Source: an uncultured Flavobacteriaceae bacterium (GTDB taxonomy: Bacteria > Bacteroidota > Bacteroidia > Flavobacteriales > Flavobacteriaceae). From it: a DNA stretch of 64,000 nt. Numbering within the stretch: the first letter of the stretch is position 1; each line of letters begins with the position of its first letter. Where the stretch lies: positions 62,001 through 126,000 of the forward strand of contig CANNBV010000002.1 of NCBI GenBank assembly GCA_947502975.1, in the 5' to 3' direction. The position numbers and the translations under genes were made by a program. The notes beneath the pieces were generated by a model that was not told the DNA's origin, did not search any database, and worked only from the letters and a program-made list of their open reading frames with translations. Shown piece after piece: positions 44,799-53,996 of this stretch.

Positions 44799-45859
44799 TA
44801 GAGCAACTAACAGAAGACGCAATTTTACTTTTAAAGCAATTGATTGAGACACAATCATTTTCTTCAGAAGAAGATGAAACTGCAGCGCATATAGAAGATT
44901 GGTTTAAGCGCTATCATATCGATTACAAACGTACCAAAAATAACGTGTGGGCAGTCAATAAACATTTTGAAGAAGGTAAGCCGACCTTGTTGTTGAATTC
45001 CCACCATGATACGGTGAAACCTAATTCTGCGTATACCAAAGATCCGTTTAAAGCTATTGAAGAAGAAGGCAAATTATTTGGCTTAGGCAGTAATGATGCA
45101 GGCGGTTGTTTAGTATCGCTAATCGCTACCTTTACGCATTATTACAATCACGAGAATTTAAAATATAATTTAGTTATTGTTGCTTCCGCAGAAGAAGAGA
45201 GCAGCGGGCCAAATGGATTAAATAGCATGCTATCTGTAATACCTAAAGTAGATGTGGCTATCGTTGGAGAACCAACTCTAATGAATTTAGCAGTTGCAGA
45301 AAAAGGCTTAGTCGTTTTTGATGCTGTTTTAAGAGGCACACCAAGTCATGCGGCACACCCTAACGATGATAATGTGATTTACAAATCAATAGAAGCTTTA
45401 CAATGGTTTAAAGATTATAACTTTGAAAAAAGTTCTAAAGCTTTAGGTGATGTAAAGCTAACTGTAAGTCAAATAAGCGCGGGGAAACAACATAATGCAG
45501 TTCCTGCGGATTTAAGTTTGGTAATAGATGTTCGTGTAAATGACGCTTATACTAATAAAGAAGTTGCAGATATTTTACAAAAAGAAGCACCAGTTACAAG
45601 TATTACTCCGCGTAGCTTACGACTAAACTCATCATCAATTCCAATAGACCATGAATTGGTAAAAGCGGGAATTGCTATGGGAAGAACAACTTACGGTTCA
45701 CCTACATTATCAGATCAAGCAGTGCTGTCTTGTCCGAGTTTAAAATTAGGCCCTGGAGATAGTACGCGATCGCATTCGGCAGATGAATTTATTTATTTAA
45801 ATGAAATAGAAGAAGGTATTAAAATATATGTTGAATTGTTGAAGCGGGTAATTTCTTAA
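44795..45859 (+). CDS. argE: M20 family N-acyl-ornithine/N-acyl-citrulline deacylase
   Basis: Zinc peptidase-fold amidohydrolase, 354 residues. LLNSHHDTVKPNSAYTKDP and LGSNDAGGCLVSLIATF give metal ligands, IVASAEEESSGPNG the catalytic glutamate pair, and IVGEPTLMNLAVAEKGLVVF the next ligand region. LKLGPGDSTRSHSADEFIYL is the C-terminal histidine segment. With an N-acylornithine carbamoyltransferase in the operon, the true substrate is probably N-acyl-citrulline rather than N-acyl-ornithine. This is pathway inference, not a sequence-level reading. Confidence 0.9.
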   Translation: MIEQLTEDAILLLKQLIETQSFSSEEDETAAHIEDWFKRYHIDYKRTKNNVWAVNKHFEEGKPTLLLNSHHDTVKPNSAYTKDPFKAIEEEGKLFGLGSNDAGGCLVSLIATFTHYYNHENLKYNLVIVASAEEESSGPNGLNSMLSVIPKVDVAIVGEPTLMNLAVAEKGLVVFDAVLRGTPSHAAHPNDDNVIYKSIEALQWFKDYNFEKSSKALGDVKLTVSQISAGKQHNAVPADLSLVIDVRVNDAYTNKEVADILQKEAPVTSITPRSLRLNSSSIPIDHELVKAGIAMGRTTYGSPTLSDQAVLSCPSLKLGPGDSTRSHSADEFIYLNEIEEGIKIYVELLKRVIS

Positions 45860-45962
45860 AAAGTGGAATTGCTTATTTGTGTATTCGTTTAATCGAACCA
45901 GAAATAAACAAAACTTTTCAACTAAACAAATCAACGCATAAACACATAAACATTTTCAAGAA

Positions 45963-47243
45963 ATGAAACTCTGGGACAAAGGCATATCAATAGATAAAAA
46001 AATAGAAAATTTCACCGTTGGTAATGATCGTGAAATAGATATCCATATAGCAAAATATGATGTAATTGCATCTAAAGCACATGCAAAGATGTTAGAAAGT
46101 ATCGGAATTTTAACTTCTGATGAGTTACATCAACTGTTGGGAGGTCTGGATGTTTTGGCTAGCCAAATAGAAGACCAAACTTTTGAAATTGATGCCCAAT
46201 TCGAAGATGTACATTCCAAAATTGAATTTGAATTAACGAAATCTTTAGGCGATGTTGGAAAAAAAATCCACACAGCACGCTCTAGAAACGATCAGGTTTT
46301 AGTGGCGTGTCACTTATATTATAAAGAGAATTTAAAAGGGATTCAAACTAAAACAAAAACCTTATTTGATACGCTTTTAGATTTAGCAGAAACCTACAAG
46401 GACAAAGTTTTACCAGGATATACACACTTGCAAGTTGCTATGCCGTCATCATTCGGATTATGGTTTTCAGCCTATGCGGAATTAATGATTGATGATGTTT
46501 ACATGTTAAACGCTGCATTAAAAACGGTGGATCAAAATCCATTAGGTTCAGCAGCAGGTTATGGAAGCTCATTCCCCATTGATAGGGAGTTGACAACCAA
46601 AGAAATGCAATTTGCTACTTTAAAATATAATGTAGTAGCTGCTCAAATGGGACGAGGTAAAAATGAGCGAACTATAGCTGCAGCTTTGGGTGGTTTAAGT
46701 AATACTCTAGCACGTTTTGCTATGGATACCTGTTTGTATATGAGTCAGAATTTTGGGTTTATCTCTTTTCCAGATGAGTTAACTACAGGCAGTAGTATTA
46801 TGCCTCATAAAAAGAATCCTGATGTATTTGAATTGATTCGTGGTAAATGCAATAAAATCCAAGCACTACAATCAGAAATGGTATTAATTACCAATAATTT
46901 GCCAAGTGGATATCATAGGGATTTTCAATTATTAAAAGAAAATATGATTGCTGCTTTTGAAGAGTTAAAGGATATTCTTGATATTTTCAATTATTCTATT
47001 CAACAAATTATTGTGAAAGACATTGACATTCATGATGATAAATATAAGTATCTCTTTACAGTTGATAATATTAATACTTTGGTTGTAGAAGGACAAAGTT
47101 TTAGAGAAGCTTATCAAAAAATTGGAGGTCAAGTACAAGATGGTACCTATGTACCAGATACATCAAAAGAGCATACACATGTTGGGAGTATTCATAATTT
47201 GTGTTTGGATAAGATTCGCGATAAGTTTCCTAAATCATCTTAA
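45963..47243 (+). CDS. argH: Argininosuccinate lyase
   Basis: Splits argininosuccinate to arginine and fumarate. TGSSIMPHKKNPDVFELIRG is the fumarase/lyase superfamily signature with the catalytic serine loop; IHTARSRNDQVLVACHLYYK and GYTHLQVAMPSSFGLWFSAY are other conserved regions. 426 residues, slightly short of the typical 450-470. Last gene of the operon, after a 103-base gap with no clear feature. It ends 21 bases from a convergent gene. Confidence 0.96.
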   Translation: MKLWDKGISIDKKIENFTVGNDREIDIHIAKYDVIASKAHAKMLESIGILTSDELHQLLGGLDVLASQIEDQTFEIDAQFEDVHSKIEFELTKSLGDVGKKIHTARSRNDQVLVACHLYYKENLKGIQTKTKTLFDTLLDLAETYKDKVLPGYTHLQVAMPSSFGLWFSAYAELMIDDVYMLNAALKTVDQNPLGSAAGYGSSFPIDRELTTKEMQFATLKYNVVAAQMGRGKNERTIAAALGGLSNTLARFAMDTCLYMSQNFGFISFPDELTTGSSIMPHKKNPDVFELIRGKCNKIQALQSEMVLITNNLPSGYHRDFQLLKENMIAAFEELKDILDIFNYSIQQIIVKDIDIHDDKYKYLFTVDNINTLVVEGQSFREAYQKIGGQVQDGTYVPDTSKEHTHVGSIHNLCLDKIRDKFPKSS

Positions 47244-47264
47244 TAAGTACAATGGGCTTTGTAA

Positions 47265-48011
47265 TTATTTTATAGTATTGACAGATACTGCTGCAGCAGC
47301 ACCAATAATTCCTGCATGATTGCCTAAAGAAGCAGGTTTTACGGGTGTTTCAATTTTTATGTGTTTTTCATACTTTTTAAAATCCTTGGAGACACCTCCA
47401 CCAAGTATAATTAAGTCTGGACAAACAATAACGTCTACTAATTCTAAGAAGATATTTAATCGTTTTCCCCATTCAGCAAAGCTGAGGTTTTCTTTTTTTC
47501 TTATAGAATCGGCGGTCCAATGCTCTATTTTTTTATGTTTTTTGTAGGGTATTTGTCCGAGTTCAGAATTAGGAATCAATGTACCATTAAAAAAAGCACC
47601 ACTTCCTATACCTGTGCCAACGGTTATCATAAGTACTAATCCTTGTTCGTTCTTACCAATACCATAATTCATAACAGCATATCCAGCAGCATCAGCATCG
47701 TTTATAACAGTTACTGGTAATCCGCAAGCCTCTGAGAATAGTTTCTGAGTATCTAAATTTAGCCATGCTTTATTAAGATTACTCACAGATTTACATACGC
47801 CATGTTTTATGATAGTAGGAAAACCGCATCCAATGGGGCCGTCATACTCAAAGTGGCTTACGATATCTTTAAATACCTTAGCCATGTCTTCAGGTTTACG
47901 AGACGGTGGCGTTGGAATTCTAAAGCGTTCAGTTATTAGTTTACCAGTTTCTATATTTACAAGAGCACCTTTCATACCTGAGCCTCCAATATCTATTCCT
48001 AAAATTTCCAT
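47265..48011 (-). CDS. ppgK: ROK-family polyphosphate glucokinase-like protein
   Basis: A 248-residue sugar kinase. ILGIDIGGSGMKGALVNIET is the phosphate-1 motif, VINDADAAGYAVMNYG the catalytic Asp region, and VLMITVGTGIGSGAFFNG the phosphate-2 motif. The short length, GPIGCGFPTII and the overall pattern resemble polyphosphate:glucose phosphotransferases rather than ATP glucokinases. It is likely to phosphorylate glucose with polyphosphate or ATP. It is transcribed alone, behind the leuB terminator. Confidence 0.8.
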   Translation of the reverse strand: MEILGIDIGGSGMKGALVNIETGKLITERFRIPTPPSRKPEDMAKVFKDIVSHFEYDGPIGCGFPTIIKHGVCKSVSNLNKAWLNLDTQKLFSEACGLPVTVINDADAAGYAVMNYGIGKNEQGLVLMITVGTGIGSGAFFNGTLIPNSELGQIPYKKHKKIEHWTADSIRKKENLSFAEWGKRLNIFLELVDVIVCPDLIILGGGVSKDFKKYEKHIKIETPVKPASLGNHAGIIGAAAAVSVNTIK

Positions 48012-48090
48012 GTGTTTTCTCTAAAGCTTATTTTCAAATGTACTAAAAGTTAATTTGTGTATCCTTACTAATTTTAAATATGAAAAAGAA

Positions 48091-48115
48091 CAAGAGCCCT
48101 AGAATTGGGCTCTTG
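48091..48115 (-). terminator. leuAB terminator
   Basis: CAAGAGCCC (48091-48099), loop TAGAATT, GGGCTCTTG (48107-48115). On the minus strand a T-rich tract (TTCTTTTTC) follows. It lies 63 bases beyond the leuB stop. Confidence 0.8.
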
Positions 48116-48178
48116 TTTTCGGACGTCTCCTTAAAGTTTAGTTTGGTATTTAATTGTATTGTTGACTAATTCAAATAA

Positions 48179-49297
48179 TTAAATAATGGTGGATTGTCCT
48201 AGGTGAATATTAGTAAAGTTTAGATTGGTTTCTTCTGGATTATTTATAAAATCTTCTATAAAATCGCCCACTTTGCTGGTAGAAATATTATCGTATTTGG
48301 TGTTTAAATCGGGTGTGGTGATGTGTAATTTCAACGACTTATCTACAGCTTCGCGTACCAGTGCAGCTTCATCAGCCAAATTGAAATGGTCTAATAACAT
48401 GGCCGCTGACAAAATGGAAGCTATAGGGTTAGCAATACCTTTATTTTTGGCTATGGGATAGGCACCATGAATGGGCTCAAACATAGCATATGTATCTCCA
48501 AGAGAGGCTGAGGCCAATAGTCCAATAGAACCTACAATAACGCTGGCTTCTTCTGATAAGATGTCTCCAAACATGTTTTCAGTAAGAATAACATCAAACT
48601 GTCTAGGATTTTTAATGAGTTCTACCGCAGCATTATCAACATACATATAATCTAGTCTTACATCTGGATATTGGGTTGCCAATTCCTGTACCACACGACG
48701 CCATAAACGAGAACTTTCTAAAACATTAGCTTTGTCTACTAAAGTGATTTTTTGTTTTCGCGATTGTGCTGCTTTAAAAGCCGCATGTGCAATACGCTCT
48801 ATTTCATAGCGGTGATATTCACATAGATCAGATGCGGTATTACCATCTTCACTCAATGTACGTTCCCCAAAATAAATACCACCAGTTAGTTCTCTGTAAA
48901 TAAGAATATTGGTGTCTTTGATCTGTTTTACTTTTAATGAAGATTTGTTTAATAAATCCTCATAAGCAATCACAGGGCGGATGTTAGTGTGTAAGCCCAG
49001 TGCTTTGCGGATACCTAGAAGTCCTTGTTCTGGACGTACTTTAGCATTAGGGTCAATATCGTAAGCTGTATCTCCAATCGCTCCAAATAAAACAGCATCG
49101 GTATTTTCGCAAAGTGTGATGGTTTCTTCTGGAAGCGGGTTATTGGTTTTATCAATTGCAGCTGCACCTACCAAACCATATTGAAAATTAAAAGTATGCT
49201 CGAATGCCAAACCAATAGCTTTTAGCACCTTGACTGCCTCGGCAGTTACTTCTGGTCCTATGCCATCACCTGGTAAAACAGCAATGTTTAATTTCAT
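48179..49297 (-). CDS. leuB: 3-isopropylmalate dehydrogenase
   Basis: Oxidatively decarboxylates 3-isopropylmalate with NAD in leucine synthesis. IAVLPGDGIGPEVTAEAVKV begins the protein; YRELTGGIYFGERTLSEDGN and NAAVELIKNPRQFDVILTEN, then MFGDILSEEASVIVGSIGLL, are the active-site and cofactor signatures. 372 residues, normal. It lies 10 bases after leuA. leuC and leuD are not in this window. Confidence 0.96.
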   Translation of the reverse strand: MKLNIAVLPGDGIGPEVTAEAVKVLKAIGLAFEHTFNFQYGLVGAAAIDKTNNPLPEETITLCENTDAVLFGAIGDTAYDIDPNAKVRPEQGLLGIRKALGLHTNIRPVIAYEDLLNKSSLKVKQIKDTNILIYRELTGGIYFGERTLSEDGNTASDLCEYHRYEIERIAHAAFKAAQSRKQKITLVDKANVLESSRLWRRVVQELATQYPDVRLDYMYVDNAAVELIKNPRQFDVILTENMFGDILSEEASVIVGSIGLLASASLGDTYAMFEPIHGAYPIAKNKGIANPIASILSAAMLLDHFNLADEAALVREAVDKSLKLHITTPDLNTKYDNISTSKVGDFIEDFINNPEETNLNFTNIHLGQSTII

Positions 49298-49307
49298 GGT
49301 TTAAATG

Positions 49308-50483
49308 TTAAGATGAAGCTATTTCTTTATACACCGTCGTAGATTCTACAATTTGGTGAATATCGTTATCATCAATTTCTTTTTTCTGATCTGCAAATTC
49401 TAAAAACTTAGTATATACCTCGTCTAATTGTAGTTTGGTTAATTCGTAACCCACAATTTTAGCACGATACGCTAGAGCAGCTCTACCGCTTCTTGCAGTT
49501 AATACAATTGCAGATTCGGTAACGCCAACATCTTTAGGATCCATAATTTCGTATGTTTCACGATTTTTTATCACGCCATCTTGGTGAATCCCAGAACTAT
49601 GTGCAAATGCATTTGCACCCACAATAGCTTTATTTGGTTGCGTATAAATACCCATACTATCAGAAACTAATTGACTAATGCCGTATAACATTTCTGTTTG
49701 AATTTGAGTATCTAAGTTTAGGTAAGGATGTTGTTTTAAAACCATTACAACTTCTTCTAGCGCTGTATTTCCTGCACGCTCTCCAATACCGTTAATGGTA
49801 CATTCTATTTGGCGTGCACCATTAATCACACCCTCAATGGAATTGGCAGTAGCCAAACCTAAATCATTATGGCAATGGCATGATAAAATAGCTTTATCAA
49901 TACCTTTTACGTTTTCTTTTAAATATTTAATTTTTGCACCGTATTCACTAGGCAAACAATAGCCCGTAGTGTCAGGAATATTCAATACCGTAGCACCAGC
50001 TTTTATAACAGCTTCACACACACGTGCAAGATATTCATTATCGGTTCTACCAGCATCTTCTGCATAAAATTCAACATCTTCTACAAAAGATTTAGCATAA
50101 CTTACAGCTTTTACAGCGCGCTCGATGATATCTTCTTGTGTAGATTTAAATTTGAATTTTATGTGAGATTCTGAAGTACCAATACCAGTGTGAATTCTTG
50201 GTAGTTTAGCATATTTGAGAGCTTCAGCAGCAACTTTTATATCGTTTTCAACAGATCTGGTAAGTCCACAAACTGTTGCATTTTTTACTATTTTAGATAT
50301 TTCCTCGACTGATTTGAAATCGCCAGGGCTTGAGACGGGAAAGCCAGCCTCAATGATATCTACTCCCAATTTATCAAGCTGTTCCGCAATAATTAATTTC
50401 TGGTCTGTATTTAGTTTACAGCCAGGGACTTGCTCTCCATCTCTCAGGGTAGTATCAAAAATTTGAACGTGATTATCAGACAT
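49308..50483 (-). CDS. leuA: 2-isopropylmalate synthase (short form lacking regulatory domain)
   Basis: Condenses acetyl-CoA and 2-oxoisovalerate in the first step of leucine synthesis. [20 protein letters not shown] is the HMGL-like signature 1, [20 protein letters not shown] is signature 2 with metal-ligand histidines, and [20 protein letters not shown] closes the catalytic part. At 391 residues it lacks the roughly 130-residue C-terminal leucine-binding domain of E. coli LeuA (523 residues), so classic leucine feedback is not expected. A homologous acyl-transfer reaction such as citramalate synthesis is possible, but leuB beside it supports leucine. Confidence 0.9.
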   Translation of the reverse strand: MSDNHVQIFDTTLRDGEQVPGCKLNTDQKLIIAEQLDKLGVDIIEAGFPVSSPGDFKSVEEISKIVKNATVCGLTRSVENDIKVAAEALKYAKLPRIHTGIGTSESHIKFKFKSTQEDIIERAVKAVSYAKSFVEDVEFYAEDAGRTDNEYLARVCEAVIKAGATVLNIPDTTGYCLPSEYGAKIKYLKENVKGIDKAILSCHCHNDLGLATANSIEGVINGARQIECTINGIGERAGNTALEEVVMVLKQHPYLNLDTQIQTEMLYGISQLVSDSMGIYTQPNKAIVGANAFAHSSGIHQDGVIKNRETYEIMDPKDVGVTESAIVLTARSGRAALAYRAKIVGYELTKLQLDEVYTKFLEFADQKKEIDDNDIHQIVESTTVYKEIASS

Positions 50484-50626
50484 TTATTAGAATATATTTT
50501 CTTATTGTTACACGAATTTATATTTTGGTTTCGTAAAAGCTACTATCCATCTCATTTTTTTTACGATGTTTAACTTATAGATGGTTGATTTAAATATCTA
50601 AAAATCAGTTTTTTACATCTGGTTTT

Positions 50627-52177
50627 ATGACTATGACAAAAGCGCAAAAAGATAATTTATTTGTTCTGGTAAAATCGCTCTCAAAATCTGAAAAGCGCCA
50701 GTTCAAATTATACGTTGGTCGATTGGGGGTAAATGAAGACTCTAAATTTCTGATGCTCTTCAATATTATGGATAAGTTGAAGCAGTATGATGAAGCTGCA
50801 ATTCTAAAAAAAGGTATTGTAAAGAAGCAACAATTGTCAAATCTAAAAGCACATTTGTACAAGCAAATTTTAATTAGTTTGCGCTTAAATCCATCACATC
50901 AAGATATTAGAATTCAAATTCGAGAGCAGTTAGATTTTGCTACAATTTTATACCATAAAGGCCTGTATAAACAGAGTTTAAAAATTCTAGATAAAGCAAA
51001 AGCATTAGCTATTTCTAACGAAGAGAAAAATGTAGCTTACGAAATTGTAGAGCTAGAAAAAATAATTGAATCACAGTACATTACACGAAGTATCAGTAAT
51101 CGTGCAGACGAGCTAACCATTCAAGCCAAAACCTTGAGTTTGCAAAATGTTTTAGCAAGTAAACTTTCTAATTTATCGCTACAACTATATGGCTTGTTTT
51201 TAAAAACGGGCTATGTAAAAAATGATGAAGAATTTCAAATTATCGATAAATATTATCATGACCGGCTTCCAAAATACGATATTAACAAACTAGGTTTTCG
51301 GGAAAAACTATGGCTTTACAAAGCTAAATTATGGTACAGTTTTTTAACAGTAGATTTCTTATCCTGTTATAAATATGCCTCAAGATGGGTGAATTTATTC
51401 TATAACAATAAAGATATGATTGTACTAAATCCCGTCTTTTTCTTAAGGGGCAATCACTATTTGTTAGAGGCTTTATTTTACCTACGTCGGCACGATAAAT
51501 TTAAAGATACCCTATCTAAACTCGAAGGTATTACTGAAGAAAAATGGTTTCCCCTAGATGATAATAATGAAGCCTTAGCATTCTTATACATCTATAACAA
51601 CAAATTCAATTTACACTTTATAGAAGGCAGTTTTGTTGAAGGTTTGCCCTTAATCGATGAAGTTTTAGAAGCATTAAAAAACTACAATAACCGTATTGAC
51701 GAACACCATATTATGGTATTTTATTACAAAATAGCTAGTATGTATTTTGGGGCAGGAGAGAGTAGAAAATGCATCTATTATTTAGACAAAATTATCAGTA
51801 ATAAATCCTTGCAAATGCGCGAAGATTTGCTGTGTTTTTCTAGAATTTTAAATCTGGTAGCTCATTACGAAGCTGGACTAGATTACAACTTAGATGTACT
51901 CATCAGAAGCACCTACAAGTTCCTAATTAAAATGGAAGATTTGTACGAGGTACAACGTGAATTTATCAAATTCTTAAGAGGGTTGGGCGATATTTATCCT
52001 CACGAAGTAAAAGGCGAGTTCATCAAACTACACAAGAAACTAAAAGAGTTTGAAAACGATCCCTATCAAAGCCGTGCCTTTTTGTATTTAGACATTATTT
52101 CCTGGTTAGAATCTAAAATTCAAAGTAAGCCCATTGGCGAAATTATTCGCAATAAGTTTTTACAAACACTGGCTTAG
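50627..52177 (+). CDS. Conserved helical protein of unknown function
   Basis: A 516-residue cytoplasmic protein with no signal peptide, rich in Lys, Leu and Tyr, with long amphipathic helices arranged like TPR repeats (for example HKGLYKQSLKILDKAKALAI and FGAGESRKCIYYLDKIIS). The N-terminal KAQKDNLFVLVKSLSKSEKR is basic. I do not recognise the family, although similar proteins are common near core genes in this group as far as I recall. It is divergent from leuA (143 bases apart), and ends where repeat R1 copy 4 begins. Confidence 0.6.
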   Translation: MTMTKAQKDNLFVLVKSLSKSEKRQFKLYVGRLGVNEDSKFLMLFNIMDKLKQYDEAAILKKGIVKKQQLSNLKAHLYKQILISLRLNPSHQDIRIQIREQLDFATILYHKGLYKQSLKILDKAKALAISNEEKNVAYEIVELEKIIESQYITRSISNRADELTIQAKTLSLQNVLASKLSNLSLQLYGLFLKTGYVKNDEEFQIIDKYYHDRLPKYDINKLGFREKLWLYKAKLWYSFLTVDFLSCYKYASRWVNLFYNNKDMIVLNPVFFLRGNHYLLEALFYLRRHDKFKDTLSKLEGITEEKWFPLDDNNEALAFLYIYNNKFNLHFIEGSFVEGLPLIDEVLEALKNYNNRIDEHHIMVFYYKIASMYFGAGESRKCIYYLDKIISNKSLQMREDLLCFSRILNLVAHYEAGLDYNLDVLIRSTYKFLIKMEDLYEVQREFIKFLRGLGDIYPHEVKGEFIKLHKKLKEFENDPYQSRAFLYLDIISWLESKIQSKPIGEIIRNKFLQTLA

Positions 52178-52300
52178 TTTTTTGGGCGCAACCCAAAGGG
52201 TCGGGCTTTCCACTATATCTTTTTGGTATTATGGCTTCGAGAACCTCAGCCAACAATACCAAAAAGGATGCCGTTGCAATCCCTTGTGCGGGTGTATTTG
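52178..52300 (-). repeat. Intergenic repeat family R1, copy 4 (inverted orientation)
   Basis: Read on the minus strand it has GCACAAGGGATTGCAACGGC near its left end and GAAAGCCCGACCCTTTGGGT at its right, ending GCGCCCAAAAAA. The inner arms CTTTTTGGTATT and AATACCAAAAAG are perfect complements. It shares inner sequence (GGCTGAGGTTCTCGAAGCC) with copy 5. Confidence 0.75.
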
Positions 52301-52344
52301 TTTTGGTTGGTGCTTTTACAATACTAAAGTGATTTTTTTGAAGT

Positions 52345-52480
52345 TTGTTTAACGGTTGGGTTATGGCTTCGTTGTGGAATTGTCCGTTAGGATCATTCAA
52401 CTAGAACCAAGCGATGATTTAAATATGGGAATTTTTAGTATAAAATTCCGCCGCAATGAATTATAGTCTTTGTTAGTTAC
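52345..52480. repeat. Cassette-array palindrome E (left edge of array)
   Basis: Imperfect palindrome of about 135 bases. The left arm TTAACGGTTGGGTTATGGCT continues TCGTTGTGGAATT; the right arm AATTCCGCCGCAATGAATTA continues TAGTCTTTGTTAGTTAC. The arms pair over most of their length (GTGGAATT with AATTCCGC). The right end GTTAGTTACAGTTTTTT matches the ends of elements A (GTTGTGTACAGTTATTT), B (GTTGGCAACAGTTTTTT) and C (GTTGTACCCAGTTTTTA), each lying at the 3' end of a minus-strand gene. This is the most diverged copy. Confidence 0.55.
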
Positions 52481-52952
52481 AGTTTTTTAAATCCGCTATT
52501 ATTTCTTCCTTATTTAATTTAGAGCATAAAGCAAACCTTGATTTAAAGTCAGCCTTATCCATTTCTTTCAAGGAGTTTAAACGTTCTGGTATTCCATTAT
52601 TAAATTTGATTATTGTAATAGTTTTATATCCCAAATCAATAAAATTTAGTGGAATAAATCCATTCCAAAGAGCATGGGTAATAATTGCGTTTACATTAAT
52701 TCCTCCATTTTCATCTAATAAGTCAATTAGAAAATCAAATTTTTTAGGAATGTGCGTTTCACAAACCGCTCTACAAAATGTAACCAGTTCATTTGGTGAT
52801 TTTTTCCAGTTCAAATATTGAATAATTTCATTTGTGTGTTCCTTATCGCTCGTGTAACTATTTATTGAGTCAATTGTAGGAAGCTTATTTAACTCAACAA
52901 AAGCTGATATGGGAACATATTCGTTCTCAACTATAGATTTTAGGCTATTCAT
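52473..52952 (-). CDS. Hypothetical protein in cassette array
   Basis: A 159-residue protein with no recognised domain, no signal peptide and no membrane helix. It is acidic to neutral with segments HALWNGFIPLNFIDLGYKTI and YLNWKKSPNELVTFCRAVCE. Its stop codon lies inside the terminal GTTAGTTAC of palindrome E, so the gene and the palindrome form one module. It is followed upstream (higher coordinates) by two other small genes in the same orientation with short gaps. Confidence 0.6.
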   Translation of the reverse strand: MNSLKSIVENEYVPISAFVELNKLPTIDSINSYTSDKEHTNEIIQYLNWKKSPNELVTFCRAVCETHIPKKFDFLIDLLDENGGINVNAIITHALWNGFIPLNFIDLGYKTITIIKFNNGIPERLNSLKEMDKADFKSRFALCSKLNKEEIIADLKNCN

Positions 52953-52984
52953 ATTTGTATTTAGATACCAATGTTTTTTTAATT

Positions 52985-53299
52985 TTAAAAGGAACTATAT
53001 CTAATTAGACCCAATAATATGAATAGTCCAATTAGTCCTATGCTTGCGTACCCGAAAAACACAGCAATTAAAAGGATCAGGCTTAAAGTCAGAACTAACG
53101 TTTTAAGGGTTTTATTAGTTTTACCCTTCGATTTGTATTTCTGATATTGAAAGGATTGATTAAGAAATATTTCATCTGATTTTTTTAAATAATACTGGAT
53201 TTCAGAATCATCAAAACCCTTTTCTTGCATTTTCTTTTTTATGCTTTGCGAATCAAGACCTTTTTCTCTTAAAGATATACTAAAATTGAGTTTATCCAT
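52985..53299 (-). CDS. Small membrane protein in cassette array
   Basis: A 104-residue protein. The N-terminal 60 residues are hydrophilic and helical (LREKGLDSQSIKKKMQEKGF), followed by two hydrophobic helices (LKTLVLTLSLILLIAVFFGY and ASIGLIGLFILLGLIRY) at the C-terminus. It looks like a small inner-membrane protein with a cytoplasmic head. Function is unknown. It lies 17 bases after the HD protein gene, so the two may be co-transcribed. Confidence 0.6.
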   Translation of the reverse strand: MDKLNFSISLREKGLDSQSIKKKMQEKGFDDSEIQYYLKKSDEIFLNQSFQYQKYKSKGKTNKTLKTLVLTLSLILLIAVFFGYASIGLIGLFILLGLIRYSSF

Positions 53300-53316
53300 T
53301 TCAGTTGCAATTGTGC

Positions 53317-53832
53317 TTAATACTTTTCTTTGAATAATTCCTTTAAATGTTCCGCAATTTCTTCACATTCAGGAACATATATTTTTGTAATAAAATCCTC
53401 GTTTTCATCCTTATATTTATCAAACATTCGAGAACGATTGTTTTTTGAATGTGTCACATTTGCAATTCTATCACAAAACTTAATAAATGACGCATTCTTA
53501 GTCTCTCTAATTCCTTTATAGTATTTGTCATTCGCTCTTTCGGCTCTGTTTCGACCTTTCTCATTTGTTAAAGCGTAAGCAAGTTCAGCTATAGTTTCAT
53601 TTGTTTCTTTTTTAACATCATTATAAGTCTCTCTTGCATCTTCAATTATATCGTGAACCCAACATCCAGACAATACATTTTCTTGTTCACTTGGCTCTAC
53701 TATATAGATGAATTTTTTTGCGATCTCAAACACCATATTTAAATGAAAATCGTAATCGTATGCGTCGTATTTGTGATTTACATTTTTATGTTTTCGAATA
53801 GAGTATTCTTTAGTTTTCTCTAATATTTTCAT
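53317..53832 (-). CDS. HD-domain, SpoT/MESH1-like (small alarmone hydrolase-like) protein
   Basis: A 171-residue HD-superfamily protein. LSGCWVHDIIEDARETYNDV has the HDxxED metal-binding motif around residue 60, and ASFIKFCDRIANVTHSKNNR matches the KxxDRxxN segment of SpoT/MESH1-type (p)ppGpp hydrolases. LNMVFEIAKKF may hold the first helix of the fold. The likely activity is hydrolysis of a guanosine polyphosphate or another phosphorylated nucleotide; related enzymes also act on other nucleotides. Its place in a cassette array suggests an accessory, transferable function. Confidence 0.7.
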   Translation of the reverse strand: MKILEKTKEYSIRKHKNVNHKYDAYDYDFHLNMVFEIAKKFIYIVEPSEQENVLSGCWVHDIIEDARETYNDVKKETNETIAELAYALTNEKGRNRAERANDKYYKGIRETKNASFIKFCDRIANVTHSKNNRSRMFDKYKDENEDFITKIYVPECEEIAEHLKELFKEKY

Positions 53833-53860
53833 TAAATCTTGCGTTCTGATTTATTATTAG

Positions 53861-53994
53861 GTACAACGTTTATGTATAAGAATAGTTGCGGCTTTGTGTG
53901 CGAGGATTTTCCGCAGGAAAATCAGACGTAACAAAAGTGCAACGACTTTTGGTTAAGCATAAAATAGCAATTATTTTTATACTGTGTTGTGTAC
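53861..53994. repeat. Cassette-array palindrome A
   Basis: Imperfect palindrome of 134 bases. The left arm is GTACAACGTTTATGTATAAG then AATAGTTGC, and the right arm is GCAATTATTTTTATACTGTG then TTGTGTAC. A nested hairpin (GATTTTCC-GCA-GGAAAATC) sits in the middle. The right end (GTTGTGTACAGTT) matches, inverted, the sequence at the other end of the neighbouring gene (AATTGTACACAAC at 54838), so the gene at 53997 is bracketed by its own pair of ends. Confidence 0.75.
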
Positions 53995-53996
53995 AG

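Noticed and set aside
50508-50555. A 15-residue minus-strand frame (MRWIVAFTKPKYKFV) before leuA, considered as a leucine leader peptide
   Set aside because: It holds no leucine codon and no clear hairpin system, and short ATG frames are frequent in AT-rich gaps.
52134-52400. Short frames on both strands at the end of the helical-protein gene
   Set aside because: They lie in repeat R1 copy 4 and palindrome E, share no codon pattern, and have no family resemblance.
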